DNA from: Norana najaformis | Taxonomy: Eukaryota; Annelida; Clitellata; Crassiclitellata; Hormogastridae | Direction of reading: 5' to 3' | Length of the DNA: 64,000 nt | Assembly: GCA_964023275.1 (NCBI GenBank) | Contig: OZ029914.1 | Location: forward strand, 48,810,530 to 48,874,529 | Shown here: piece after piece, positions 32,891-44,594 of the stretch | Layout of the letters: each line of letters starts with the position of its first letter | How positions within the stretch are numbered: position 1 is the stretch's first letter | Program-made: the position numbers and the translations under genes | The notes under the pieces: model-generated | Database searches by the model: none | Seen by the model: only the letters and a program-made list of their open reading frames with translations | Told to the model about the DNA's origin: nothing

Positions 32891-35465
32891 GCATGGAAGT
32901 CGCAGGCATATTTATAAAATTCATTTATATAAAATAAATTTTATTTTATATAAATAAAATACAGGCCGAGATTATATGAAGAGAGTATAGCAAACGTGCT
33001 TCTACCATCTGTGCTTGCAAATAATTCTGTTTGTTTCTCGTTATGACATATGACAGACGGTCACATTTACCTTAGTCTTACATTTTTAACATGCCTCTGA
33101 ATCTTGTTGCCGGTTGACTGCAAAACTGCATATGTAATATCACTAAATAGTATTGTTAATGTACTCCAATTTCATGATGAAGTTTAACCAAACCTTTGTT
33201 GCTGACGCTTTTTTATTTTATTGTGTTATAATAAAACATAATAAATGACGGTTTGAAAGAGGATTGTGTTTGCCATTTTAAAAAATCAAGTTCAGACATT
33301 TTGATTCAAGTGAAACCGTTTTATTCAAAAACAACCGTAGTATAATATCGTAATCCATTGGAGAAACCCGGTCAAAATCCGACAGATCAGAAAAACTAGA
33401 AGTGAGACTATATTAGTCCTGCAAATGCTTCTGCACAGATGGCGAACCAGTAACACAAAACTTTAAGCACATAACTGTGAAAAATATTCATGTATAAATT
33501 GAAGCATACCTAAAACATCTAGTCATGCGTAATAACTTCTAAAAGAAAAATGCTGAACAATATAGCTGCATGAAAGTTCCCTGGCTAAAGGGTTGTCGAT
33601 CATGAGTAGGCCCCGGGGCTCAAGTTCCGGCAATATTTTGAGAAAAGGGCCCAGCTAAAAGTCGTGCCCAGCAATATTTACGCTGCAAAATGGGTAACAC
33701 AGCTTGGCGTCTCTTTTGACTAGCAATAAGATTCCAATTCAAAGAAGTTCCAAGTTTCAGTTGCAGGGCTCCCAATTTTCCCACTGGTTCGATGCCTCTG
33801 AGTGGCGACCATTCAAACAGGTAGTGGTGGTGAAAGACTTTATACAACATTTTAATGAAGGCGATTGAGGTTCATATGTCATTTCAAAAACATAACAAAT
33901 TAAAGTGCATTACACAGATGCAATACTTTGACTTTAGTTTGTTTTGATTAAATTGATAACGATATAAAAAAACGCGATGAAGTCGTAAAATCACCACAAG
34001 TATAAAAATGACAGGTTCACTTTGGAAAATGGTAAAAACTCTCAAAATTATGACTAGAAATGAAAATCCCATTATGAGTGAACCACGCAAATGAATTTAA
34101 ACTACTAGTATCGAACTTTTGATTATTAGAATCACCGGCAACAATAAAATATCACAAAATATAAGATTCTACAATTCACTTACATGAGTAGTTTGCTCGG
34201 TATAAAGTGCTAAATAGGTTGTCAAATATAAGACAATATAATTTATAAGCTTACATGAACAGATACGACGAAAAAATTATAGTCAAGAAGTCAATGAGGT
34301 ACAAGCATCATAAGCATGTAGTTAATTTCATATGTATGTGAGCTAAACATATTTTACGCTCTACGTAACTATTATCCCGCTATCAATTTTCAAAATGTTA
34401 TATCTGCTATACATGTGTTTCTGAATGATGAAAAATTCAAGATTTCTTGCTAAGCGTTTTGCTAAGCAACGCTCTAAAGGATAAATAAAATCCAAGAAAT
34501 AGACTAACAATGGAAATAGTAAGTTTCCATAATCGCAAATTTCTTATAATTTGAAACACTGAAGTTTTAATAAATACTTTAAGCTCAAAGGAGTAGAACA
34601 TGAAAATCATTAGCAGGTGATAATGAGCTATTTCTCTTAACCTAGATTTGCTGGGTGCTGACAAAGATATTTATTATAAATACACATAGTAGGCCTATAT
34701 ATTTAAAATGTAGGCTCTTCATGCGAAATTCTACAAGAAATATGCTGAACAATAAAGGTTCATAAAAATGGAGTGGTGACCATCCATTCAACAAAATTAA
34801 TAACAAATTGCATTAAACACATACTATATTTTGATTCTGGTTTGTTTTACTGAGCACAACACACTATATTACTTTTCTTCCGTTCCATATCTTCCTGACA
34901 ATGAAGTATCATTGACCTCGGCTGGTTCTGTAGAAAAGATTGATTTCATATTGTGGTTGGCTGTCGGTCCGCGGCCACTTTGTAGCTAACATTCAGCTTA
35001 AGCTTAAGGCCGTTCCATTATCTGCCAACCGTGGACGCGCTGGGTTACAGTTACAGCTTGCCAACTTCCCAGATTTTCAAAATTACAAAATATTATCAGT
35101 CTTGCTCAGTGTTTGCACTGCATGGACGACTGCGGAAACCCTGAACTAATAGCTTGAAACTTTTGACACATGGCATATCAGGACTTTGAAGAATATCTGC
35201 ACCCATCGCAACAGCAAATTATGCCAGTTGATTAGTGCAATCGAAAACTCGTTTTCTTATTTTCTATCTAAAGTTTATAGTAGTCACCTGCTTCTGCCAG
35301 GTAAATAGCTTTGCAAGTCTGAAGGCGAAGGGTTTGACTTTGCACTTTTACTTCGCAATCGAAACTGCGAGTGCCATGTTTCTTCAGCACTCAGCAAAGC
35401 TAGATGAAGAGAAATAACTAATTCTACTCTGCTAATGAGTTTTAAGTTCTACTCGTCTGAGCTTA
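32891..35465. other. mostly featureless; SINE-A 3' fragment at 33765-33875
   Basis: At 33765-33875 the plus strand reads 'ggcgaccattcaaacaggta', 'gtggtggtgaaagactttat' and 'aatgaaggcgattgaggttc', a diverged SINE-A body and tail. The remainder is AT-rich with only short open frames and no feature I can support. Confidence 0.5.
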
Positions 35466-35469
35466 AAAA

Positions 35470-35660
35470 GTAATTAATAAAACCTCAATGTTTCAAATTA
35501 TAAGAAATAAGTGGCAGTAAAAAAATGAACTTTTCTTACATGCTGGCCGATAACCAATACAAAACCTGTATATTTCAAATTACAAGTTACAAGTGCTTTA
35601 ATAAATAAAAAAGAAATAAGTGGCAGTAAAAAATGAACTTTTCTTACATGCTGGCTGTAA
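35470..35660 (+). repeat. tandem copies of a LINE tail-like unit
   Basis: The unit 'gaaataagtggcagtaaaaa' with 'atgaacttttcttacatgct' occurs twice about 100-110 bp apart, linked by 'acaagtgctttaataaataa'. The last motif is the reverse complement of the LINE-B 3' end at 40560-40620. A second array of the same unit lies at 38440-38640. Confidence 0.75.
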
Positions 35661-35995
35661 CCCCTGTCTTCCTCTCTCGTGTCTAGGTGTTGGTGACTAT
35701 TTGTTACAGCCACTTACTTAATAAATAATCCTTACTAGCTTGCTTAGCAAGTAAGTAGATAAACACACTAATCGGGGTTCATTCACCTAATATGATAAAT
35801 ATAGGTCTGACTTAAATTAGCATGTTACACCTTGTGGAAATTGTACTGATGTTACAATGGCTCGTAGTTTAAACAACCATATTATATTATAACGCAGTAT
35901 TCACGGACTAAATGCAAGACTGTCAGACGATAGTTACACGACACAAACTATGTCTTTTCTCAACGATACGCAGGCTGAACACCTGTAACATTATT
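35661..35995. other. no recognised feature
   Basis: Nothing supported. Confidence 0.4.
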
Positions 35996-37707
35996 TGGTA
36001 ATATCATTACCAAAATAGCTAATCTCTCCTTATCTACGGGTAATTTCCCCCTCCTATTCAAACACTCTCTTGTTACCCCTCTTCTCAAGAAATCATCTCT
36101 CGACAAGGAAGTCCTTTCTAACTACCGGCCTGCTTCTAACCTGACTTTTATCTCCAAATTAACTGAACGGATTGTTCTATCTCAAATCAATGACTATTTA
36201 GCTTCTAACTCACTCATTAACCCACACCAGTCTAGTTTTACTAAACGCCACTCAAACGAAACTCTGCTGACATCTCTCTACAACAAGCTTGTTTCTGCCA
36301 TTTCTCATCAACAGGTTTCTTGCCTCTGTCTCCTCGATATCTCTGCAGCCTTCGACACCATAGATCACAATATCTTACTCCACCGACTTTGAACCTGGTT
36401 TGGTTTTGCTGACACTGCTCTCCTATGGATACAGTCTTATCTCTCCTCCCGCTCTTTCTCTGTTAAAACTTCGGAAGCCTCTTCTCAGTCATACCCTCTC
36501 ACTCGCGGAGTTCCACAAGGCTCCGTTCTTGGACCTCTTCTGTTTATCCTCTACACTACCCCACTCAGCTCACTCATTAAAGCATCCTCCGTTGACCATC
36601 ACCTCTATGCTGATGACACCCAACTATTCATCTCTTTCTCTCCAAATTGTTTCAATGAATCTACAGATCATCTTCTTTGTGTGGTTAAATAAATCTCCTC
36701 TTGGATGACATTTAATCTCTTATGCCTGAACCCATCTAAAACTGAATTCATACGTGACCAGCTCAAGAAAATTCCTGACCCTTCTATCTCCCTCATCCTA
36801 GACTCTGCCTCCACCCACACCTTTAATACTAACTCTTCTGTCCGTAATTTAGGTGTTATTTTCGACCAGAACCTTACTTTTTCTGATCACCCATCTTTCC
36901 CGCTCTTGCTTTATGCATATCCGCGACCTTCGCAGAATTCGCCCTATGCTTGACTTCAAAACTGCATCTACCATTGCCACATCCATAGTCCATGCAAAAC
37001 TTGACTACTGCAATTCACTTTTCCTCAATATTGACACAATCCAGATAAACCGCCTTCAAAGTATCCAGAATGCTCTCGCACGTGCTGTCACCGAAACCCC
37101 CAAACACCATCACATCACCCGTGTTCTCAGATCACTTCATTGGCTTAAAATACCAGAACGAATAGAGTACAAAGTCTTATCCCTTACCAGTCACACACTT
37201 CAAAGCTCCCAACCCTTCTATTTTCGTCAATTATTTACTATCCAACCCCTCCGTCCAACCCGCTCTTCATCTGTCCTAACACTTCTTCGCCCTCCCGTCA
37301 CCTCATCCTTAAAATTTGGAAATAGCTCCATAGCCATAGCTGCTCCACCCCTTTGGAATAAACTCCAGCCAGAATTGAGGCAGTTGTCTGGTCAATCATA
37401 CGAACTCACCAACACTTCACCTCTTTCAGTTTCTGCGCAGGTCTTTCGCTCAAAACTGAAAACACTTCTATTCCAAAACTCTTATCCTGATTCTTCCTCT
37501 TCCCCTTATCTCTCTTTTCGCTTTAGTTTCAAACACCATCCACCGTAACCGTCCGACTGTCTGAGTGCCTGACTCCTGGATCTTGACCTGGAACCGAACC
37601 CTTTTGCCTATCGATTTTGGTTTGACTAAGCGCCTGTGAATAAGCTGGCTCCCGCGACTTATCCTTCGTTGGGTGCTGTAGAAATCTCGATATTACGATT
37701 ACGATTA
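35996..37707 (+). mobile_element. LINE-A, 5'-truncated copy
   Basis: Begins inside the reverse transcriptase at 'attaccaaaatagctaatct' and runs to the 3' tail of ATTACG units (about 37690-37715). The sequence is nearly identical to 60606-62302. It contains the finger motif '[20 protein letters not shown]', '[15 protein letters not shown]', 'GVPQGSVLGPLLF', the catalytic 'LYADDTQLF' and the C-terminal 'LHWLKIPERIEYKVL'. It shares with the longer copy a TGA after 'DHNILLHRL' (36390-36392), a TAA after 'LLCVV' plus one residue, and a frame change near 36900. No target-site duplication is evident, as is usual for CR1/L2-type LINEs. Confidence 0.95.
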
Positions 37708-38439
37708 CGATTATCCGCTCATAATACGAGAACGCAGTTCGACTCAGTAGTCCGCAACTGACGATTTTCTTCTCGGAGTTACGCTAGATTGCGACGAAGA
37801 CCTTTCCAGTTCAACATCTAGCCGTCAACTGATTAACCACAACGGTTTTCACATCGAATGTTCTGCATCGTTGTAACGTTGCTGTTGGCCGAGATGGTCG
37901 TCTGCCATTTTCACCTATCTTTCTGTGTAGTTTCATAGTTCTTCTATAAAAGATTCGTCTGCACAGTTATTGACATTAGATAAGAAGTCACGACTATGGC
38001 GTCACCTCATTGGCTAACGACTTCCTGTAGCAACGCGTCGCCATTGGTCAAAAAATCACACACGGTAAAATCGTGATTGGCTGGCAATCCAAACATCCGT
38101 TTGAAATATCGTCCGTATTGATTCACAAACTATGGCAAATTGCGATCAAATTAATCCATCAACCTCCAAGTTGATTGCCCGTAAAATTAGTTCAGACAAT
38201 CATCTTATATTCCCCGTACTTAACAGATTTTAGAATTTACGCTGGCCTAGCTATTTTTATTAGTTAAAACGTCTAAAGCCGGTCAAACATTTAAGTAAGT
38301 AATCACGTTAGTCAACGCAAACTCTTATTCTAACACACGCGTAGATACGTCAATAATACACAGTTAATATAACGGTAAATTCTATTGAAATTGCTAAACA
38401 TGGCGAGAATATACATAGACTACACTGGCCAAAAACCAA
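37708..38439. other. no recognised gene
   Basis: Nothing supported apart from the approach to the tail-repeat array at 38440. Confidence 0.4.
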
Positions 38440-38640
38440 TAGAAACCTTAATGTTTCAAATTATAAGCGTTACAAGTGCTTTAATAAATAATAAATAAAT
38501 AAATAAATAAGAAATAAGTGGCAGTAAAAAATGCACTTTTCTTACATTCTGGCCAAAAACCAATACAAAACCTTAATGTTTCAAATTACAAGCATTACGA
38601 GTGCTTTAATAAATAAATAAGAAATAAGCCAATATATTGT
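38440..38640 (+). repeat. second array of the LINE tail-like unit
   Basis: Contains 'gcgttacaagtgctttaata' followed by AAATA repeats, then 'gaaataagtggcagtaaaaa', then a diverged second round ending 'gagtgctttaataaataaat'. It is homologous to 35470-35660. Confidence 0.75.
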
Positions 38641-39349
38641 CATTTTATCTTTAAAACTTTAATCCAGTGTGAATATTTGCGAAGATACAGCGATGTTGAA
38701 AGTGGTATAAGATTTATTCCGTTTGACCAAGATTAGACCGGCATGCTAAAAATAAACAGCAACAGATAATCTGTTAGATAAAGCAAGTATAACACACACA
38801 TTGATGGGATTAAATACTATTAATAAAACAGTGACACCATGAATGTTCGCATCATTGCAATATAAACCCATCCAGTGGCAAACAACCTAAGAAAGGAACA
38901 GAAATAAAAATAGAAATATGGAAGGATGGATTGAGGGATGGATGGATAGATGGATGAATGGATGGCGTCAAAGGCAACAAAGCATCATTCGATGGTCGCT
39001 TCTAAGCAAAAGCACATTCTGAAATCAAAATCTTTTGCATAGAGCCAGTCAAGATCAGTGTGGGTCCAAAAACCCCAAGAACAGCGACAAATAATAAGCA
39101 GTCCAAAAGTTGAGATTTTATCAAAAACCTGAACAAAATCAGATAAACTGTACAGCGAACACTAACTGGCAGCGAATTGTCCAAAGATTTTTCATATAAG
39201 AAGAATTCGTTTTGTCAGTTTGTGTCAAATTTTGGCATTTAATTCACAACTTTACGATTTGGCTTCTTGTTCTCATGCCATTCTTTATCATATTTAGGAT
39301 AAGTATGAATCACACTGCTTAACATTTATATGGAATTCCTAGCAGGTGA
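38641..39349. other. no recognised gene; short GGAT run
   Basis: A small GGAT repeat sits at about 38922-38965, and 'gatggtcgcttctaagcaaa' at 38992 resembles scraps at 23645 and 14380, probably a low-copy dispersed repeat. Nothing else is supported. Confidence 0.4.
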
Positions 39350-39566
39350 ATTGGTCCCTTTAGGTTAGCCCCTTGAGTAAGCCCTATTAACGACTTCATT
39401 TTCTCAGCCTCTGCTAGAATACAGTGTACAGTCGAAGTACTCATTTATAGCTAAGTGCAATAGAATGTTGCCGTGGAAGAAAAATTTTGATTCACCATTC
39501 CACGTTGGTGCAGTTTTGAACCCCTCATGTGAGCGCAGCAGCCTAACCACTAAACTAATATGCCAT
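39350..39566 (-). repeat. SINE-B copy 2, tRNA-derived SINE
   Basis: On the minus strand the head reads 'tagtttagtggttaggctgc' then 'gaggggttcaaaactgc' (A- and B-box-like). The body, read on the plus strand, carries 'aacgacttcattttctcagc'. Orientation and order match copy 1 at 246-476. Confidence 0.6.
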
Positions 39567-40330
39567 AAGTGCCAGTAAAAGAAACATAAAAATAATGAAC
39601 GTACAATTCATTATCTTGATTACAATTTGTCTTCTGGAACATTTCCTCGTTTTGTTTTTCTGCTACATTGTATGACAAATACACGTGTTCACAGATTGAC
39701 GTAATCAAAATAAGGCCATATATTTCTTCTGGCAGCACAAATATAGGTCCTTCTGAATGTCGAGTCATTTACAATGTCGTCGGTCAACGTTTGTGTAGCC
39801 GGAAATATTTATTGATATCATACAGAACTTAAAATTGACTCTGAATACTACCGACAGAGGATGAGGGTATGAGAGAGTCTATGGTCTAAAATGGAGTTAA
39901 ACTTACAAATATATGAACTTATTACTTAAGGATAAATTATTTCGACACAATAATGGAATAATCGAACATTCATGTTTAAGTATAGGCCTACTATCTTGAC
40001 TTTATTCCTACTACAAATGTCGCTTGTTAGTTTTTGAAGAGTCGTAAAGAAATAGAGGATGACGGTGTGAGCGAGCAAGCTAATAATTAGAATCGGACGT
40101 CATAACTGCTAGTAAACAAAACAGAAAATGTAATGAAAGTACCGTTCCTCAAGTTTCACTCAAGTAACCTTCTCTTCTTGAAAACTCCTACCCTAGTTTT
40201 TCCATTACAACGTATGAAGTGTAGAGAACTACATATTGACGTGATCAAAATTAGGCTATATAATTCTCTTGGCAGTATAAACTGAATCTGGTTTACACTG
40301 ATAGATTTTCGTCTCCGTCGGTGTGTTATA
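39567..40330 (-). repeat. diverged duplicated segment (two units)
   Basis: Segments 39567-39780 and 40095-40310 are related. Minus-strand readings 'FVLPEEIYGLILITSICEH' and 'FILPRELYSLILITSICSS' align, as do the plus-strand motifs 'ttgacgtaatcaaaataagg' and 'ttgacgtgatcaaaattagg'. They are about 530 bp apart. I do not claim that either encodes a protein. Confidence 0.55.
39895..40015 (-). pseudogene. relic of an Ig receptor gene 3' end
   Basis: The plus strand has 'ggagttaaacttacaaatat' ... 'catgtttaagtataggccta' ... 'cttgactttattcctactac', which parallels 'agagttaaacttaaaaaaca' ... 'gtgtttaagtataccacctt' ... 'ctttattcttttacagcgaa' at 45464-45580, the 3' UTR and end of the transmembrane exon of gene C. 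The coding part is no longer legible. I infer a duplicate of gene C's 3' end that has decayed. Confidence 0.5.
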
Positions 40331-40514
40331 GGGGCGTGTAAAATGTTATTTTCAACCTGTAGCGCAACCTTATACATGTACATGTAGATGTCATAGATGT
40401 ATTAACAATCGTAATTACAGGTACTGTGATGAAAAGAATGTTTTGAGCTAGAGCGATGATCTCTGCATGTCTAATACAGACACAACATCAAATGGCTTCA
40501 AGTGACCCTGTCTT

Positions 40515-40870
40515 AACTTCTTACGAAAAATGGATGTCACGAATTTTGTGCTGATCTTATAATTTATTATTATTTATTTATTTAATTAATTAAAGCACTT
40601 GTAACGCGTGCAATGTCAGTACACCTGAATCTGAGGCTCGGGTATATGTTCACTAGGGGCCAAGATGGAATCATGCAAACGCCAGGTTGAAGTACGTAGT
40701 CTTAAAAAGTGATTTAAAAGATGATAGCGAGTTTGCAAGTCGGGCCTTTGGTGGTAGGCGATTCTAAATGCGAGGAGCACAGCAGCTAAGGGCACGTGAG
40801 CCTACAATTGTCCTGAACCTAGGTTCTTGCAACAAACCAGCATCAGAAGAACGCGCGACTTTAAGAGGGC
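40515..40870 (-). mobile_element. LINE-B, 5'-truncated copy 1
   Basis: The minus strand reads 'GLLQEPRFRTIVGSRALSCC' and 'APRIWNRLPP', then the 3' UTR ending in AAATAAAT-type units. On the plus strand the shared signature is 'gcacttgtaacgcgtgcaat' and 'gtcagtacacctgaatctga'. Copy 2 at 41262 is in the same orientation and shares even the flanking 'ttacgaaaaatggatgtcac', so the pair may be a tandem duplication and not two insertions. Confidence 0.85.
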
Positions 40871-41261
40871 GATATGACTGCAGCGTTTGTGTTGTGTAAA
40901 TGATAATAAGTGACATTTTAATTACGCTGCATAGTATACTTAATACCAAGTTCGCCTTCACATTGTGATAGAACCACCTAATTTAAATAACCTTTTTGTG
41001 CATTGCAGAGCCGGACATGGTCTGTGGAAAGGCGAGACTGGAAAGTTGAATAAGCCACCTTCAGTTCCTGAATGAACCCAAAGAATGTTCGTCGAAGAAC
41101 TTTAACAATCGGCTAGCCTTTGGTAACAAAAACATACACTAGACCTCAAACCAGTGGGAGCCTGTAATGTTTATGGATGACAGTACTTTATCCAAGTTTA
41201 CAGTTTCTGCAGGCATACGAAGAGACACCAAACCAACTGCATAATCCCAAGTATGTCAAGT

Positions 41262-41590
41262 ATGTTACGAAAAATGGATGTCACAAATTTTGAGTTAATC
41301 TTATAATTTATTATAATTTATTTATTTATTTATTTATTTAAAGCACTTGTAACGCGTGCAATGTCAGTACACCTGAATATGAGACTCCGATGTATGTTCG
41401 CTAGGGGCCAAGATGGAATCATGCAAACGCCAGGTTGAAGTATGTAGTTTTAAAAAGTGATTTAAAAGATGATAGCGAGTTTGCAAGTCGGGCCTTTTGT
41501 GGTAGACGATTCTAAATGCAAGGAGCACAGCAGCTAAAGGCACGCTATTCTACAATTGTCCTGAACCTAGGTTCTTGCAACAAACCAGTA
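41262..41590 (-). mobile_element. LINE-B, 5'-truncated copy 2
   Basis: Nearly the same sequence as copy 1 about 745 bp away, including 'ggccaagatggaatcatgca' and 'gtcctgaacctaggttcttg' (plus reading). Truncated at almost the same point of the ORF. Confidence 0.85.
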
Positions 41591-41794
41591 GATCTCATCA
41601 ACAAAATAATTGCCGTATGGGTGTGCGAGGTAACACCCGAGTTCTGAAAAAACTGGCCCCCAATCGACGCCGCACAGCAAACAGTCATAATGAAGAAGTG
41701 ATATAATTGAAAAAACTAACTCATGCTGTCTGGTGACATCAAACATTTCACAGACACTTGAAACAGCGCAAATAGCGGTTATTTTGAATTGAAT
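41591..41794. other. no recognised feature
   Basis: Nothing supported. Confidence 0.4.
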
Positions 41795-42315
41795 TTAAAA
41801 TTGAATTTATTGAATCACCAACAACCAACAATCTAAACAGTTACAACAGTTTCACCTAAAAGATTACAAGTGCTGGCGTCGAAGGGCAATCCAGAAGGAA
41901 CAATTGTCCCACTATACTATGGATTACCCTTTCACATGATTGATATACAGGCGCTTAATGCAATACGGCATGTAAGCCCAAAACTGATTCAAAGTCAAGT
42001 TTAATTTTATACAAAATAAACCCAAACAGTGCAGTGCAAAGTGAAACAGTGATAAATCATGTGAAGAATTTAAATCTGTGAGAACAATAAGTAGCGTTTC
42101 AAAAGTGCCTTAAAGAGACCAAGGCTAGGAACTTGAGTGAGGTCAGATGGAAGAGTATTCCATAATTTAGGGCCATAATTTAGTAAATGGTAAAATTCTG
42201 TAACCCGATTCCACTCCCATTTTATAAAGAACTTCAGTACATTAGTATCATTAGTACAAGCTCCATGATAACTGTAGTGACTGGAGGACCTAGTGTTGTG
42301 GCTGTGTATCATGTA
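41795..42315 (-). mobile_element. Jockey/CR1-group LINE C-terminus
   Basis: The minus strand reads 'MIHSHNTRSSSHYSYHGACT', 'NYGPKLWNTLPSDLTQVPSL' and 'FKALLKRYLL', the canonical C-terminal arrangement of these reverse transcriptases. The 3' side runs to TTCAAT-type repeats near 41800-41820. It differs from LINE-A and LINE-B. Confidence 0.8.
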
Positions 42316-42361
42316 CCTGGCCGGAAGAAGTTATCAAAGGTCACAGGTAATAATCGATTAT

Positions 42362-43605
42362 GATCAGTAAGTTTCAGTAAATGGTAAAATTCTGTAACTG
42401 AGATCACCAGGGGGTGGAGTTTTCATGGAACAGAGTTTGAACCCGTTTCAACTCCCAAAGCTGGGTGAGAAAGCCACTGAAAAGCACTTATGCTAGGAAG
42501 CAACAAATTAGAACACCTTACTATTTATACAAGCTCATTTTAATCATATACAACAAGATCAAATCCTTGATTTAACCAGCCACTGCAATTTCCATTACTG
42601 ATAAAAAAAGTTAAAGGAAAAAAAAGATTAAACAATCCAAAATTTGTGAGAAAACTTTCAACTGAAGTGCCAATACAATGACAACAGCCCAGTATAAAAC
42701 AACTCAACTTTTTAAATTCCACAATGGGCATTGATGCTCAAATATCCACCCTAGCTGCATGGAGGGCTAATTTGGCGCAAATATATTTTAAATAACAATA
42801 TGATAACCATTAACAATGAACAGCGAACACACGTTAACTTCACAGCCAAAGCTAAATAGCAATAAATCTTTACTGCAATGATCAGTAAGCTTCAGTAAAT
42901 TACAAAATTCTGTAACTGAGATCAACAGGGGGTGGAGTTTTCAAGGAACAGAGTTTGAACCCGTTTCAACTCCCAAAGCTGGGGGAGAAAGCCACTTATG
43001 ACAGGAAGGAACAAATTAGAACACCTTACTATTTCTATTTAAAAAGATCAAATCCGTGATTTAACTAGCCATTGCAATTTCCCTTACTAACTGATATTCT
43101 GAAAAAAAAGGTAAACGAAAAAAAGATAAAACAATACCAAATTTGTGAGAAAGCTTTCAACTGAAGTGCCAATACAATGACAACAGTCCAATAACGCACC
43201 TCAACCTTATAATTCCACAATGGGCATTGGTGTTCAAATATCCACCCTAGCTGCATAGAGTGCTAAGTTGGCGCATATATATTTTCAATAACAATATGAT
43301 AACCATTAACAATGAACAGCGAACACACGTTAACTTCAGAGCCAAAGCTAAATAGCAATAAATCTTTACTGCAAATCTTTACTGCAATGATCAGCATAAC
43401 ACCATAAACAACATAAACAATAAATAAATTATAGAATAAATTATAAACTAAATTAATTAATAATAATAAATTAATTAATAATAAAATAAATTATAAAATT
43501 ATGTAACTAAGATCATCAGGGGTTTTTTTGTCGGGGTAGAGTTTGAACTTGATTCAACTTCCAAAGCTGTGGGAGAAAGCCACTGAAAAGCACTTGTGCC
43601 AGAGA
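42362..43605. repeat. tandem repeat, unit about 515 bp, 2.4 copies
   Basis: The start motif 'gatcagtaagtttcagtaaa' occurs at 42362, again as 'gatcagtaagcttcagtaaa' at 42880, and weakly at 43389. Internal landmarks 'agtttgaacccgtttcaact', 'gaagtgccaatacaatgaca' and 'gaacagcgaacacacgttaa' repeat at the same spacing. The third unit is partial (to about 43605) and more diverged. Units 1 and 2 differ by small indels. No coding function is evident. Confidence 0.9.
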
Positions 43606-43620
43606 ACTATGATCAACATC

Positions 43621-44033
43621 TACACTGTGTCCGGAAAAATTCCAAGGCTTTACGGTAAATATGAAAATAATTAGTAAACATTAATCGATTTTTAAAATTC
43701 CAAAAACAGTTTAATCCTGAAATATTATTGAACTATAATTTATGTTCAAAATGTCCGCCATTGGCTTCAACGCAAGCTTCGAGACGTACACGCCACTGAC
43801 TAACTGTCTTCCTCGCTGAACGCCATTTTTCTAGCAACTTTCTTTACAAAATATAAAATTCAAATACGTCACTGTGACGTAATTTTAAACGGGCGCCGTT
43901 AATAAATTACAAAGAATTTTGTTGGTAATTATGTACGGATCAAAAAGGTTTTTAAATTTTTAAATTGATTATTATCTACTATAGTTTTTTCATTCATATT
44001 TTAGAGCCTTGGAATTTTTCCGGACACAGTGTA
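43621..44033 (-). mobile_element. 413-bp Tc1/mariner-type MITE
   Basis: Perfect 29-bp terminal inverted repeats (43621-43649 and 44005-44033) begin 'tacactgtgtccggaaaaat'. Both ends carry TA, consistent with TA target-site duplication. The interior minus strand at about 43815-43760 reads 'RLEACVEANGGHFEH' and then a stop, which resembles the extreme C-terminus of mariner/Tc1-group transposases. The element is therefore an internally deleted derivative that kept the last codons of its parent's transposase. The transposase assignment is inferred from that short motif. Confidence 0.9.
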
Positions 44034-44424
44034 TTTCTGAGCCATGACCATAACTGTATTATGAGGGTACCTAGAAATTTCCATTCTGCATCTCAATCTC
44101 TGTTTCCTCATAAAGTTTCAGGTTTTAGCAAGTTCACTTCCTGAAACAACAAAACGACTGCAGTAAACCATCATTAAACAATTACTATAGCACCAATAAT
44201 ACAACAACAATGTAAACAGTAGAGCAATATTTGTAATTTTGCCATTAGTGTACAAACTTGGTAAAACTCTGTCATATATTTCAGAAACAGAAAATTATGG
44301 AACTATGTTTTCGTTACAAAAGTGAATTCATTTTAACAGTATTTATCTTCAGTTACATATGCCATCAAAGCCATAGCCCAGGCTCAGTCTTGAAGTGTTG
44401 ATTACAGAAACAGAGCATGCATTA
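44034..44424. other. no recognised feature
   Basis: Nothing supported. Confidence 0.4.
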
Positions 44425-44575
44425 AATAAGATTTTTCCAAGGCATTTGACAAAGTACCTCGTGTAAGACTGGCCAAATGTTGCAAGCACATGGGATTAAT
44501 GAGCATGTGATAGCATGGATTCAAAGCCGGTTATTAGACAGGAGACAAAAGGTGAGCATGGAGACAAATATTCAG
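44425..44575 (+). mobile_element. CR1-type LINE reverse-transcriptase fragment
   Basis: The plus strand reads 'FSKAFDKVPRVRLAKCCKHM', then, after a frame change, 'EHVIAWIQSRLLDRRQKVSM'. This is the A-box region of the reverse transcriptase (FSKAFDKVP carries the first catalytic Asp). It is an isolated old fragment. Confidence 0.8.
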
Positions 44576-44594
44576 GTTAGACAAGTGTACTAAT

